This document shows positions 10,101-19,494 of a DNA stretch of 64,000 nt, one piece after another. Positions within the stretch are counted from its first letter, which is position 1; every line of letters begins with the position of its first letter. The position numbers and the translations under genes are program-made. The stretch spans positions 69,118,790-69,182,789 of the forward strand of contig CM062292.1 in NCBI GenBank assembly GCA_031216915.1. The letters run 5' to 3'. The notes under the pieces were generated by a model. That model was given only the letters and a program-made list of their open reading frames with translations, made no database searches and had not been told where the DNA came from. The stretch comes from Pictodentalium vernedei (lineage: Eukaryota > Mollusca > Scaphopoda > Dentaliida > Dentaliidae).

Positions 10101-12028
10101 GAAAGTCCTGTAAGGTTGAAAGGTTTGAGAGCAACTGGGAGAAACAATTAAAAAAGCCTGGTCATCAAGTGCAAACAAATCAAAGAGATGCACCCATGAA
10201 AAAAGATAATAATTCTAATTCCTTACATGTACTAGATTCGAGTAGCACCAATCAGGTTGGACAAGGAAGTACAGAAAATTCTGGAGGAACTGTGAGCATG
10301 TTAACTAAACAGATCATTCAATTAAATTCTATCCTTGACCAGCAGTCACAGAACAATCATGAAAGCACAGGCCCTCAAAATAATGATCCTGATGCTTCAT
10401 GTGCACTTGATTTGAGTTGCATAGAACATGTTAGGCAGGGATGCACATTGGATTCTTCTAAAACTAAAAGATCTTCAGTCAAACTAAGGAATAGAGTGAA
10501 GAACAACCATGAAGTGCTGAACAATCCTGAATGCATATGTACTCAGGATAATATGGACCCTGCATCCTTTCATTTAACCAGTTCAGTTAATAAAAAGCAG
10601 GGTTGTTATGGAATGGAATGTACTTCTTCCAAACACGAAAATAAATTGAAAATCTCCAACAGTTGTGGGTCAGTCTGTCAAGAACTTGCACATACTCGTG
10701 ATGATATTGACTCACTTTCTTTAAATGTATCTGATTCTAGTAAAATGGATGAGGTTAGCCATCTTAGTTCTGTGAGTAAATCAGACTCAAAACATAATAA
10801 ACATATTTGTGAATTTTGTACTTCTAAGTTCTCAGAAACATCAGATTATTTGAAGCATTTAAAAATGATTCATGTAAAAGAGGGCTTCAGTAAGAAGAGA
10901 ATGTATGGATGTAAAGTATGCTCAAAAGTATGTAAAACAAAAGCATCTTTCGTATCGCACGTGATGCTACACACTGGTGAAAAAATATTTCAATGTGAAA
11001 AGTGTGAAAAAACTTATTTTCTGAAGTCTTCGTTTGAAAAGCACATGAATAAATGGCATAAAGAGAATACCTACAATTGTGAAGTTTGTGAAATGTCTTT
11101 CTTCAACAGCACTGACATGAACACACATCTTTTAACTCATACCAAAGAAAAACAGTCTGTATTTAAATGTGATATTTGTTTTGAAATTTTTTTATACAGA
11201 AGTAAACTGCTGAAGCATAAAAGGAAACATGGTGAGAGAAATAAAAAATTACACTGCTCAAAATGTCACGGAATGTTTTTATTCTCAGTTGATATGGACA
11301 CACATAGATGCAAAGATTCCAAAAAAGTTTGTTCAAAATTATTTCTTAAAGATAACACGACAAATGATATAGATGACAGAAATTTTGTAAATGTTGAACA
11401 GTCTGAAGGAAAATATTCAGAAGAGCAAAGTGGACCAGATGCCTTTGTCTGTGGTATATGTTCAAAACAATTCTCTAGTCCAGAATCTGTGCGTTGTCAC
11501 CTTTATGAACATTGTGAACAGAAAAGGATGTATATGTGCGGAGTATGTGATGAAAATTTTAGTGCCAAAAATTTACTTATCAAACACATGTTGGTACATG
11601 GATCTGATGGATCACACGATTATAACAAATGTTCAGAGACTTACACAAGAATTGGCTTATCAGAATGGCAGCAGCAAAAACATAGACCCGGCAGCTTGTT
11701 CAAATGTGAACTCTGTTTCAAACAGTTTTATACAAAACATGCTTTGAAACTTCATATGAGAGTTCACACTGGAGATAAGCCTTACAAATGTCCCATCTGC
11801 AAAAAATGTTTTTCCCAGTCTAGCACATTGAGAGGGCACCTGGCAGTACATAACACTGTCAAGCCATACTCATGTGAATATTGTAATCGCCAGTTCAGCT
11901 TTCGAAGTGGACTGATTGTTCACAGGAGAATACATACAGGTGAAAAACCTTACTCTTGTCCTGTATGCCAGAAATTGTTTTCTCAAAAAAGTCCATTAAA
12001 CACTCATTCTAAGATTCACAGAAACTAA
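7184..12028 (+). CDS. C2H2 zinc-finger protein, large 3' exon (partial gene)
   Basis: A continuous frame of 1614 codons runs from the splice acceptor to TAA at 12026-12028; residues are counted from 7184. Residues 1 to about 1200 are Ser/Asn/His/Gln-rich with no known fold and look disordered. They contain four perfect or near-perfect 12-residue repeats (about 705-752, RRMETDDQVPRV) and a degenerate ~58-residue repeat (about 764-1202). Lys/Arg-rich patches may be nuclear signals. The C-terminus has 11 well-formed C2H2 fingers: five at about 1209-1349, two at about 1422-1472, and four in tandem at 1508-1612. Two degenerate fingers sit between the groups. Linkers in the last array are TGDKPY, NTVKPY and TGEKPY, typical of DNA-binding arrays, so a nuclear sequence-specific DNA-binding role is inferred. 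There is no KRAB, BTB or SCAN domain in this exon; upstream exons were not identified. The orthologue is not recognised. Confidence 0.9.
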   Translation, partial: VESIHGVKESHVHSSCAAKSDLPVQSAFFTTSQAPIYYKIGHRQNTCHQHNSSVRPLRENLSHLNVSDYLVKGHDKIAHNCHGGRVLRDDRYPTHNIPSRRKLHSSSHSCPSLALCGQTITSPEFGEEENNAPTNFIQCSLSSKQNNESACSMYKPTISPLSSSIKSRVNERLEEANVESAVKYSQQYQNTSAPGCHMDSLYKRGPNFSHLNHQGTKHFYGGDKLHDHITCAKHLGNSFNSLTKSCPEQHETENVVKIIDLQSNSSQNHLKVTTLSSRTSKYTNPNLAKNFSDFPLHCKQIEQDVSFVNSPACGNRERISDWNNHTKNNMCSNNTHYQCDRLIPVTDIYYAAPYSYESVNYKISNSRHYYNLNVPRITMNYLREVGINSMNENTPHGLVPSEQLYCPVNTTSVGKDMPIINSGINLNVFNTSNIDMPLSTCGTLWKDPITIQNSLCNAHEIERRKENLCCTSAVKHPSYSLQKDLPSQSSSSSNSFEALNLHQLNVKNNALTSTQDIDILCNRQFQVPTNKSQISEHSHNAQNTSYISSQNDSVQHSHPTNNKINKFENFQRRLSETKHPEIRFKTKVLPTSLVPVVPDGMKRSQCLECSIAQEIKTTENMTNYRVENKRTADLITNTNEETNSRETKNHAQQGSLSDIEFNNMSVILNDFTKTNCDFVNDSNIIFQSKPVKDLCNSESIKQTKRRMETDDQVPRVRRMETDDQVPRVRRMETDNQVPRVRRMETDDQVPRVQITACSQNDGVSQLLHVMDSNNVSQATSKIGRSTFLAKLRTCKTFGIEKKKNTENMYNHQGKKSKDQICHGLKNQETAGSSNNSQSSPVSDSKRVRLSSPERSKNICSTESSYSKKAKRIKDLGKQMLNNQDINICKRKDSNANSLSPPISSCKSQVNQGSKHSCVIKKPSKRQRKKFKDTYHQVLTSQKSMCTQYNNGDHNSLHVRNSCNIKQICRRSTRKSCKVERFESNWEKQLKKPGHQVQTNQRDAPMKKDNNSNSLHVLDSSSTNQVGQGSTENSGGTVSMLTKQIIQLNSILDQQSQNNHESTGPQNNDPDASCALDLSCIEHVRQGCTLDSSKTKRSSVKLRNRVKNNHEVLNNPECICTQDNMDPASFHLTSSVNKKQGCYGMECTSSKHENKLKISNSCGSVCQELAHTRDDIDSLSLNVSDSSKMDEVSHLSSVSKSDSKHNKHICEFCTSKFSETSDYLKHLKMIHVKEGFSKKRMYGCKVCSKVCKTKASFVSHVMLHTGEKIFQCEKCEKTYFLKSSFEKHMNKWHKENTYNCEVCEMSFFNSTDMNTHLLTHTKEKQSVFKCDICFEIFLYRSKLLKHKRKHGERNKKLHCSKCHGMFLFSVDMDTHRCKDSKKVCSKLFLKDNTTNDIDDRNFVNVEQSEGKYSEEQSGPDAFVCGICSKQFSSPESVRCHLYEHCEQKRMYMCGVCDENFSAKNLLIKHMLVHGSDGSHDYNKCSETYTRIGLSEWQQQKHRPGSLFKCELCFKQFYTKHALKLHMRVHTGDKPYKCPICKKCFSQSSTLRGHLAVHNTVKPYSCEYCNRQFSFRSGLIVHRRIHTGEKPYSCPVCQKLFSQKSPLNTHSKIHRN
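9298..9441 (+). repeat. 36-bp coding minisatellite, four copies
   Basis: Four consecutive 36-bp units, each starting AAGAATGGAGACTGA, encode the 12-residue RRMETDDQVPRV repeat in frame. Units differ by one or two bases (one has AAT for GAT), so the expansion is recent. The length is a multiple of 3, so copy-number change keeps the frame. Confidence 0.95.
9473..10790 (+). repeat. Degenerate ~175-bp coding repeat in the zinc-finger exon
   Basis: The phrase NSLHVxxS..xxQ..xxS returns at a spacing of 58, 58, about 60, 56 and 49 residues, with earlier diverged copies at about 59 and 74. Recognisable anchors are SQLLHVMDS, SSPVSDSK, NSLSPPISS, NSLHVRNS, NSLHVLDS, SCALDLSC, SFHLTSS and SLSLNVSDS. 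Each is followed by a basic stretch and then HQV/HEV-like positions. It appears to be an ancient internal duplication within the disordered half. Confidence 0.7.
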
Positions 12029-13025
12029 CATATCAGTAATTTTTATCCTCTTCAACCCTTTACCTAACACAATGGGGAAAACGGGTCCTGGTATGTGGCT
12101 AGAACATTCTGGTTTGAGATGTGTGCCCTTCCAAATTTACAACTGTAACTCCACCCCTCCTCCCCAACACCCCACACTTCCGAACAATTTCTGAGAAAAC
12201 CATGTTCTCCTCCCCCACTCTTGAGTGAGAAATTTCCGATTGCTGCCTATGAATTTCCATCTGCTTAAGATTTTGGAGATTTGAGGCGAATGGCCGCTTG
12301 GGTTGTGTGCAGGTTATGTAAAATGAAAAACATGCGAACGAAAAATGCTTTGCCTCTATAGTATGAATTAAATGGTGGAGTGATGTTGAGCACATCCAAT
12401 CATCAGCATAGGTGTATGCTTCTGTCTGAAGTACAGCTGCTCTGTTAGCCAACAGAGGAGCTATACTTCATACATGCATCCACCTATGCTGATGACTGTT
12501 TGTTGGGACAACATCATTTTAAACTGTTGATCATCTTAAGCTGTACCGGTACTGTAGCAAAGGTACAAAATTAGGAAATGGTAATAATTCATGTCCCTGC
12601 CACAAATAATGATTATGGATACCAATCATGCCATACTCTTCTGCAGCATGCTACCTCATACCAAGATTAGGCTATAATTACAGCTAATTTGTATCTGAAT
12701 TGCTGCAACACAGCCTCATTATTGTTCCTAAGGATCCATCTTTATTCACCAGGATATTACCCATAGGAGCAAGAACTTGGCTTTGATACAACAGTTTATA
12801 TATCAGCATACTTGCAATACATATATATTTAGGTTACCTAATGAGTGAGTTACCTGAATCAAATACAGGGGAGCTAACGATAAGTTACGATAGTTCAGAC
12901 CAGGTGAACGATAAATGGGCTATGCAAAATTTTGAAAACATCTGGCCTGTTTCATGATCCTGATCTGGTCAGCAGTATCTGCAAAAAAATGTTAATCAAA
13001 CTTTATCCCTTTTCCAATTTTTGCC
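12029..13025. other. 3' flank of the zinc-finger gene with a fold-back
   Basis: Probable 3' UTR then intergenic DNA. No AATAAA is seen in the first few hundred bases; the variant ATTAAA lies at 12367-12372. CCCTTTACCTAACA near 12056 matches the outer end of the palindromic TTAA MITEs. A fold-back lies at about 12388-12510, pairing ATCATCAGCATAGGTG with CACCTATGCTGATGA. Confidence 0.5.
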
Positions 13026-13033
13026 CCTAAAAC

Positions 13034-13504
13034 TAGGGCTGAAACGGTTGGCTCATTTTCACAACCGACTAACCGAGAGCTATAACCGGATAATATCCGG
13101 TTAACCATAGCCATTATTTCACCGAATCTGGGATCAAAACTTTTGGAATTGGAAAGCAGTATTCTCAGAAACTATTCCGTAGTGTGTATACAAACGAACG
13201 TTGTCGAGTACTCGACAACGTTTGTTTGTATACATACTACGGAATAGTTTCTGTGGTTACTCAGAACTCACGGAAATTACCGATCATTAACGAAGTCTTG
13301 AATGCAAAAGTCGATTATTTCTAAATATGTACAGCGCTGCTTCGAGGTGTAATCTATCCCAAAGGAGAAAGGCAGATTTACTACGTTTTAACCATGGAAT
13401 GACGATCACTATCGATATTTCGGATAACCGGTTGACGTTTTTTTTAATCGGTTAGGTAGGTAACCGGTTTCAAACCGGTTATCCGGTTAACCATTTCAGT
13501 ACTA
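13034..13504 (+). mobile_element. hAT-type MITE, TAGGGCTGAAACGGTT family
   Basis: An exact 8-bp duplication CCTAAAAC (13026-13033 and 13505-13512) flanks TAGGGCTGAAACGGTT and AACCATTTCAGTACTA. The 8-bp duplication with TAGGG-like ends identifies the hAT superfamily. Subterminal AACCGG/CCGGTT motifs recur. A long central hairpin (about 13168-13250) pairs CAGAAACTATTCCGTAGT with its complement. No transposase. Confidence 0.85.
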
Positions 13505-13649
13505 CCTAAAACAGCCTATGACCATGTCATTGAAAACCTAGCTATTGAACCCTCATTGGAAGGCAAAATATAAAAAATGTCATCCTGCACATTTTAGTAT
13601 TTTTCCAAAACACAGCTATGGCCCCCTCATTGGAATATGTTCAACAAGC

Positions 13650-13968
13650 TACAGTAAAACTAGAAGTCCTGTCACAAAATGCGCATAAATAGCATATCGA
13701 TTTACGCGTTAATCTGCGCCTTATCACCATAGTAAGGCTACCAAATTCTGTACATATGGCTTGTGTGCACAAGCAACTTTTCAGCCAATGGACCTCCAGG
13801 TAACCCGGAGGCCCATTGGCAGAAACTTTGCCTGTGTTTTCTATGAGTAACCAGGAGAATCTGCCATGCTTTGGATGCCATTCGATATGGCAATTGCGTG
13901 CAATTCCTACATGCAATTAAGCCTAGATAAGCGCACAGTTCATGACAGGACTTCTAGTTTTAACTGTA
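13650..13968 (+). mobile_element. AACTAGAAGTCC MITE, full copy 1
   Basis: About 320 bp. Ends TACAGTAAAACTAGAAGTCC and GGACTTCTAGTTTTAACTGT are inverted, with subterminal TGCGCA motifs. A central hairpin pairs CCAATGGACCTCC with GGAGGCCCATTGG. TA ends suggest Tc1/mariner type. Further copies are at 15518, 16054, 16587 and (partial, reversed) 17174. Confidence 0.85.
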
Positions 13969-14299
13969 TGCTTGAGAGGCAAAAACAAATATTTGTAGTT
14001 ATTCTGCACGCTTTCAAAAGTTTCTGTTAAGTAAAGGGTTAACTATTTTCTGTGATGTCTAGTACAGAATGGTAAAAAATAGAGAATGTCTAACAGGTTA
14101 TGATTGGATGCAAAATTTCTCAACTGAGTCTTGAGCTGAGTTTTACCTAGGCTCAAATTATATTTAGTGGAGAGGTTAACAATTTTTGTATAGAATGTGA
14201 AACGACTTTGAGATCTTAAGTTTTTAAAAACAGAAATAAATGAATTGATGAATGAATCAAAAATCTATTAATTTCTTACATGCTACTGGCCGGTAATCG
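13969..14299. other. Intergenic
   Basis: AAGTAAAGGGTTAAC at about 14029-14044 matches the right end of the palindromic TTAA MITEs. AATAAA occurs at 14235-14240. Nothing else recognised. Confidence 0.4.
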
Positions 14300-14512
14300 T
14301 GCCCTTGAAACAAAATCTCTTACCACTGACATAAATACAGTTTGGGATCACTTAACCATATTTATCTCAGGTAAATTGAATCAACTTTTTGACCAATGAT
14401 TCTTTTGTTATATTTAGATGAATTTTCATCAAATATAGTCACGGCTGCTTCACAGCAGCCATAACAAGATTTGATTAAAAATATATTTTGAAGATTCTCA
14501 GTGGGTTAAGAG
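14300..14512 (-). mobile_element. TTAA-flanked hairpin MITE (AGTCATGGCTGC family), copy 1
   Basis: The right end is CAGTGGGTTAAGAG followed by TTAA (14513-14516). The central hairpin pairs CACGGCTGCTTCACAGCAGCC-type arms, then matches the reverse complement of 60579-60790 over about 200 bp. A shorter relative is at 19380-19475. The left end is approximate. Confidence 0.65.
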
Positions 14513-15517
14513 TTAATCAACCAGACAAAAAAAAAATAGAATTTAACTACATGTATTGACGTGGATCTTATCAGAAAATCATCAGCTGATGGGAATGCAT
14601 ATTTAGTAATCGGTCAATCAATTTAATAATTAAAGAAAAACATATTTTCCCAATGCTATAAAATTAATTTAGTTCAAATGGAAATGAAACAGTTTTATTA
14701 CATGGTTCATAATACATAGATGCATTCCTATGGGTTCTGGCCTGAGTAGATAATCCACTTTCAGGACATTATGTGGGAAAGAGCCTGAAAAATACAACTC
14801 GATGTCCTTTTCAATCATGTGTCACCAGAGGTTTAGCTGGGAATCAAATGTTACCTGTGCAAATTATTGCATCAGAGATGAGTACATGTTCAAATCATGA
14901 TTTTCAAAAGCACTGTTTAAACTTTTGTGCCTAAGAACTATAGGTTTTCTCTGTTGTCTGCTTTCTTAAAACTATGAAAGATAGGGCTGGCATGATTATG
15001 AATTTTCATGATCAACTTTTGAAGAAGAATAATCTATTAAAGTCATCTATTATCAAACTCTGTGACCTCTACATGTAGAAATGACTGTATAGAAAATATT
15101 TTGGGTCATTAGTTCATTGGGCTGGGTATTCTTTAGGTATGCAGGCATGCTGCACGCCAAGTGCTCTATGAAGAGAATTCAGACTCCTGACCATCTCAGG
15201 CCCAAACCTGTGCCCAGGCTCAGGTTTAGACCTGAGGTGGTCAAGAGTCTTAATAATAGCTACATTGAGATTTAAGAAGACAGTTCCACTTTTGGCAAAC
15301 TAAGAAGGGCAATTATTTGTACTCGCATACGTTCTAGAATGCCAGACCTGGTGGCATGTGTTGTATCTTTATACTTCTTTCCCATATCAATTACAATGTA
15401 GTTTGATATTCTACAGTCTCTGACACTTCTTTTGAGCATGATGGGGAATGAGAGTAATAACTAATAATTCATCAGTAAAGGAATGATGAAAACCCATAAT
15501 CTTCAACTTGGAAATTG
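14513..15517. other. No recognisable feature
   Basis: AT-rich intergenic DNA without recognisable gene or repeat. A short inverted pair (CCTGACCATCTCAGGCC / GACCTGAGGTGGTCA) lies near 15186-15244. Confidence 0.4.
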
Positions 15518-15824
15518 TACAGTTAAAAGTAGAAGTCCTGTCATGAAATGCGCACAAATAGCTTGTTAATCTGCATGTTAATCTACGTGTTATGACCATA
15601 GTAAGGCTATCAAATTCTGTACATATGGCCTGTGCACAAGCAATGTTTCAGCCAGTGGACCTCCGGGTTACTCCGCAGAAACATTGCCTGTGTTTGCTAT
15701 GAGTAACCAGGAGAACCTACCGTGCTTTGGATGCCATTCGATATGGCAATTACGCGCAATTCTAACGGGCAATTAAGCCTTGATAAGCGCACAATTCATG
15801 ACAGGACTTCTAGTTTTAACTGTA
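15518..15824 (+). mobile_element. AACTAGAAGTCC MITE, copy 2
   Basis: Ends TACAGTTAAAAGTAGAAGTC and GACTTCTAGTTTTAACTGTA are intact; the centre has lost part of one hairpin arm relative to the other copies. Confidence 0.85.
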
Positions 15825-15977
15825 GTCGATTATGGGTGTCTGCGATGATTGGTCAACTTCTTGATTAATCATGAGAGGCTTTATTAAAGAGAATAGTGTT
15901 GTTTCATTATTTTTGTTGTTTTCACATATTTGCAATGGCATTGACTTGTCTTTATTGTACATCAATACATAAGGATT

Positions 15978-16435
15978 TAGGGAGCATGGTGGCTCAGTGA
16001 TGACAGCATTTCACTTCAAGCTGAAAGGTCCGTGGTTCCATCCGTGTCAGGGGTACAGTTAAAACTAGAAGTCCTGTCATGAAATGCGCACAAATAGCAT
16101 GTCGATGTGCACGTTAATCTACGCGTTATGACCATAGTAAGGCAATCAAATTCTGTACATACGGCCTGTGCACAAGCAATGTTTCAGCCAATGGGCCTCC
16201 GGGTTACCCGGAGGTCCATTAGCAAAAACATTGCCTGTGTTTGCTGTGAGTAACCAGGAGAACCTGCCGTACTTTGGATGCCATTAGATATGGCAATTGC
16301 ACGCAATTCCTACATGCAATTGAGCCTAGATAAGCGCACAGTTCGTGACAGGACTCCTAGTTTTAACTGTAACAGCATTGTGTTCTTGGGCAAGGCACTT
16401 AATCCTGATTGCCCACGTGGCGTAATTCACAGGAT
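15978..16435 (+). mobile_element. tRNA-headed SINE split by a MITE
   Basis: The head GGGAGCATGGTGGCTCAGTG with a B-box-like GGTTCCATCC is followed at 16054 by the MITE, and the body resumes at 16371 (GCATTGTGTTCTTGGGCAAG). The MITE therefore jumped into an existing SINE. The 3' half of the SINE is missing after about 16430. Confidence 0.75.
16054..16370 (+). mobile_element. AACTAGAAGTCC MITE, copy 3, inside a SINE
   Basis: Complete, with both ends TACAGTTAAAACTAGAAGTC and its complement and the central GGGTTACCCGGAGG-type hairpin. It interrupts the SINE at 15978-16435. Confidence 0.9.
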
Positions 16436-16586
16436 GACAAAACCAAAAAAATATGTAATAGCCAGTGGGGCCAAGTTTATTATTTAATCTACATTAGAAT
16501 TGGAGCCTTTGATTCAAGGAATGGCCTTGGATTTGATTGAAGGTCATTTTAAGCATTAAAATCCTGAAAAATGTGTCACAAGGATG

Positions 16587-16905
16587 TACAGTTAACACTA
16601 GAAGTCCTGTCATGAAATGCGCACAAATAGCACTTCGATCTGCGCGTTAATCTATGCGTTATGGCCATAGTAAGGCTATCAAATTCTGTACATATGGCCT
16701 GTGCACAAGCAATGATTCAGCCAATGGACCTCCAGGTAACCCAGAGATCCATTGACAGAAACTTTGCCTGTGTTTGCTATGAGTAACCAGGAGAACCTGC
16801 CATCGCTTTGGATGTCATTCGATGTGGCAATTGCGCACATTTCCTACGCACAATTAAGCTTAGTTAAGTGCACAGTTTGTGCCGGAACTTCTAGTTTTAA
16901 CTGTA
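16587..16905 (+). mobile_element. AACTAGAAGTCC MITE, copy 4
   Basis: Complete copy with slightly diverged ends (TACAGTTAACACTAGAAGTC on the left). Four full copies lie within 3.3 kb, an unusual local cluster. Confidence 0.85.
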
Positions 16906-17173
16906 AAAAGTCTTGAATATTCATGAAATAAAAATGCTGAGTAAGCACTTAATCAAAACTATATAGTTTTATATGCCAGGGGTTCTGAGTCCATAGTCCT
17001 AACCAGGACCTCTGGTCAGGCCTTTATATTACCCCAAATTCAAGGCGGTAAAGGCTTTGCCCAAATTAGGAGATGGCTACCAACAGCTTGTTGGAACATT
17101 CTAAAATACAGATATTTGTTAAGAAATACTTTTGCATGATGCAAAATAGGTCTTAGAAAGCTCTGTATTATAT
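16906..17173. other. Intergenic
   Basis: No recognisable feature. Confidence 0.4.
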
Positions 17174-17320
17174 GAACTGTGCGCTTATCTAGGCTTAATT
17201 GCGCATAGGAATTGCGTGCAATTGCCATATCGAATGGCATCCAAAGCACGGCTGGTTCTCCTGGTTACTCATAGCAAACACAGGCCATGTTTCAGCCAAT
17301 GGACCTCCGAGTAACCCAGG
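17174..17320 (-). mobile_element. AACTAGAAGTCC MITE, truncated reverse copy
   Basis: Reads as the reverse complement of the right half of the family, from GAACTGTGCGCTTATCTAGG to the central AATGGACCTCC hairpin arm, where it stops. The terminal ~20 bp are missing. Confidence 0.8.
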
Positions 17321-17545
17321 GAGTGAATTTAGTGATGCTACCATGCACAGCAGGGTAGCATCACTAAATTTACCCTATGTGAACCTCAATCTGAATCAGG
17401 TTCTCAAAACTAAACAGATAGAGAGGTACCAGAGGATAAATTGGCCCACTGTATGGAATAGCATCATCAAATTCACCCTCTGGGGACCTCATTCTGCAAA
17501 TGTCAGATTGCTTATTTTCAGGCCTGTTCCCCATCCGATAGGATG
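17321..17545 (+). repeat. Dispersed repeat, copy 1 (pair at 56095-56250)
   Basis: From ATCACTAAATTTACCCTATG through ATAAATTGGCCCACTGTATG to CAGATTGCTT it matches 56095-56250. A hairpin at 17328-17372 (TTTAGTGATGCTACC and its complement) opens this copy. Family unknown. Confidence 0.6.
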
Positions 17546-17564
17546 GAATGCTGTGACAGCATCA

Positions 17565-17690
17565 ATCCCATAATAGATACTGACAGAGAGTGTTACAGAC
17601 ACCTCAGGAACTTTCCCCAACTGGAGATTGATCCCTGGACCTCTGGCCTGAGAGATTAGCACACTTATCCACTCGGCCACCACTCACTTG
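17565..17690 (-). mobile_element. tRNA-Ser/Leu-like SINE head (minus)
   Basis: On the minus strand it reads GTGGCCGAGTGGATAAG, a near-perfect tRNA-Ser/Leu A box, then an anticodon-like stretch and GGGATCAATCTCC, a B-box-like sequence. The body continues to about 17565. It is SINE-like rather than a functional tRNA: the acceptor stem does not pair well. Its 5' end abuts the minisatellite that follows. Confidence 0.65.
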
Positions 17691-18200
17691 ACACCACTCA
17701 GCCACCACTCACTTGGCACCACTCCCTTATCCACTCAGCCACCACTCACTTGGCACCACTCAGCCACCACTCACTTGGCACCACTCAGCCACCACTCACT
17801 TGGCATCACTCACTTACCCACTCGGCCACCACACTTGGCACCACTCACTTATCCACTCAGCAACCACTCACTAGGCACCACTCACTTATCCACTCAGCCA
17901 CCACTCACTTGGCACCACTCACTTATCCACTCAGCCACAATCACTTGGCACCACTCACTTATCCACTCAGCCACCACACTTGGCACCACTCACTTATCCA
18001 CTCAGCCACCACTCACTTGTCACCACTCAGCCATCACTCACTTGGCACCACTCACTTATCCACTCAGCCACCACTCACTTGGCACCACTCACACCACTCA
18101 CTTATCCACTCAGCCACCACACTTGGCACCACTCACTTATCCACTCAGCAACCACTCACTTGCCACCACTCACTTATCCACTCAGCCACCACTCACTTTC
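17687..18200 (-). repeat. Minisatellite built from a SINE A-box
   Basis: About 15 copies of a 24-37-bp unit made of CACTCAGCCACCACTCACTT and GGCACCACTCACTTATC. On the minus strand each unit contains GGTGGCTGAGTGGATAAG, the A-box region of the neighbouring tRNA-like SINE, so the array grew from that SINE's 5' end. Long open frames across it, rich in His/Leu/Pro/Ser, are by-products of the repeat. Confidence 0.85.
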
Positions 18201-18699
18201 CTGCTAATATCATGTACATTAGGGGAGGAGTTGACAGATTTCATGCTTATTGTTTCTTAGAGTTCTCAAGTTTTGTTGGAGTCATTGTTGCATAGTTCAT
18301 CTTTGTTATTAGTTTTAAACTCTTAAATTAAGGCCACATAAAGCAGATCTGTTTCTCAGGCCATTTTTTTAAAGAAATTGCTTGTGGTCAGGCAGTTTTC
18401 TATTTCATTTTTTATTTTTGTGATTAATTTTTTACCCTCAGAGGTCCATATACATGCTTTGTTTTATGTTTTAGACCACTTAATCTCCAGTGTAATATGG
18501 GCAGTTGTGTAATTTATCCATTTTATTAAGTTAAGTAATTTATCTGATATAAACCAATTAACTTTTATTATTTTTTTTTAACGTTTAGCCCTGTTTATGT
18601 TGCTTTGAAAAAGTCCCAAGTGCATTCTTCCTCGAGACCTTGACTTGGCAACCAACAGTGATGTAAAAACACTGTTAAGTCATCTGCAGCTGTGTTCAT

Positions 18700-19249
18700 T
18701 AGGCCTGCACGGTATATCGATAAACCGATATATACCGGCATTCAAACCAATATCGATTGAATACCAGTGTAATTACAAAAATATTGGTTTATCGTCATTA
18801 TTTTTTTACCCACAATTTAATTTTCAAGATGTCTTGAGTTTTTTAACTGTAGCTCAGAATGAATAATATTATTGCTTTACCCAAGGAATCATTTGCGTGT
18901 GCTCATGTAATATACAACCAATTCAGCAGCTGAAAAAATAATTTTCAAAAATTTTGACAAAACTATATCATGTGACCCCTCATTGGAATGAGCTCAAAGA
19001 GCTCGTTCCAATGAGGGGTCACATGATATTGTTTCGTAGAAATTTTTGGAAAAATTTGATAAACAAATTTGTAAAATAATAAAATTTGATATCGTCTGCG
19101 TTGTGTGAAGAGGTTTTTCGAACCGCATCATCACAGCATGCTAATTCGTTCCGACTGAGATATCTGAACAGTTTTCGATATACCGGTATACCATGGTATT
19201 TTTTTGAATACCGATACCGGTATTCTGTTTTGAATATCGTGCAGCCCTA
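18700..19249 (+). mobile_element. hAT-type MITE, TAGGCCTGCACGGTAT family
   Basis: The 8-bp duplication GTGTTCAT (18692-18699 and 19250-19257) flanks TAGGCCTGCACGGTAT and ATATCGTGCAGCCCTA. The matching position in the other duplicate (about 41368-41380) has one GTGTTCAT and no element, an empty site. It hosts a palindromic TTAA MITE at 18872-19115. Confidence 0.9.
18872..19115. mobile_element. Palindromic TTAA MITE, copy 3, nested in hAT MITE
   Basis: The central palindrome ATCATGTGACCCCTCATTGG with its complement is intact. The outer ends have decayed (TTTACCCAAGG on the left, GCGTTGTGTGAAGAGG on the right). Confidence 0.8.
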
Positions 19250-19379
19250 GTGTTCATGTATATATATGGTCATTATGAATGTAAATTAAATTTGAGGACT
19301 TTTCCTGCTGAGGTCAGGGAATCTGCCAGTAAAATATGTAGAATTTCAAATTTGACCCTGTAATCGAAACCCACATCTT

Positions 19380-19475
19380 GACCAATGGTTTCTCGTGTGA
19401 ATGTTCATGAATTTTTCATCAAAGCCATGACTAGATTTAATGAAAAATATTTAAAAGAATACTCAGCAGGTTAAG
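19380..19475 (-). mobile_element. AGTCATGGCTGC-family MITE fragment
   Basis: AAAGCCATGACTAGATTTAATG and CTCAGCAGGTTAAGAG match the right half of the copies at 14300 and 60579, but one arm of the hairpin is missing. Confidence 0.55.
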
Positions 19476-19494
19476 AGTAAAAGGTTAAGTTTGC

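Noticed and set aside
17688-18295. Two long overlapping plus-strand frames rich in His, Leu, Pro and Ser
   Set aside because: They are translations of the A-box minisatellite in two frames; no non-repeat coding sequence is attached.
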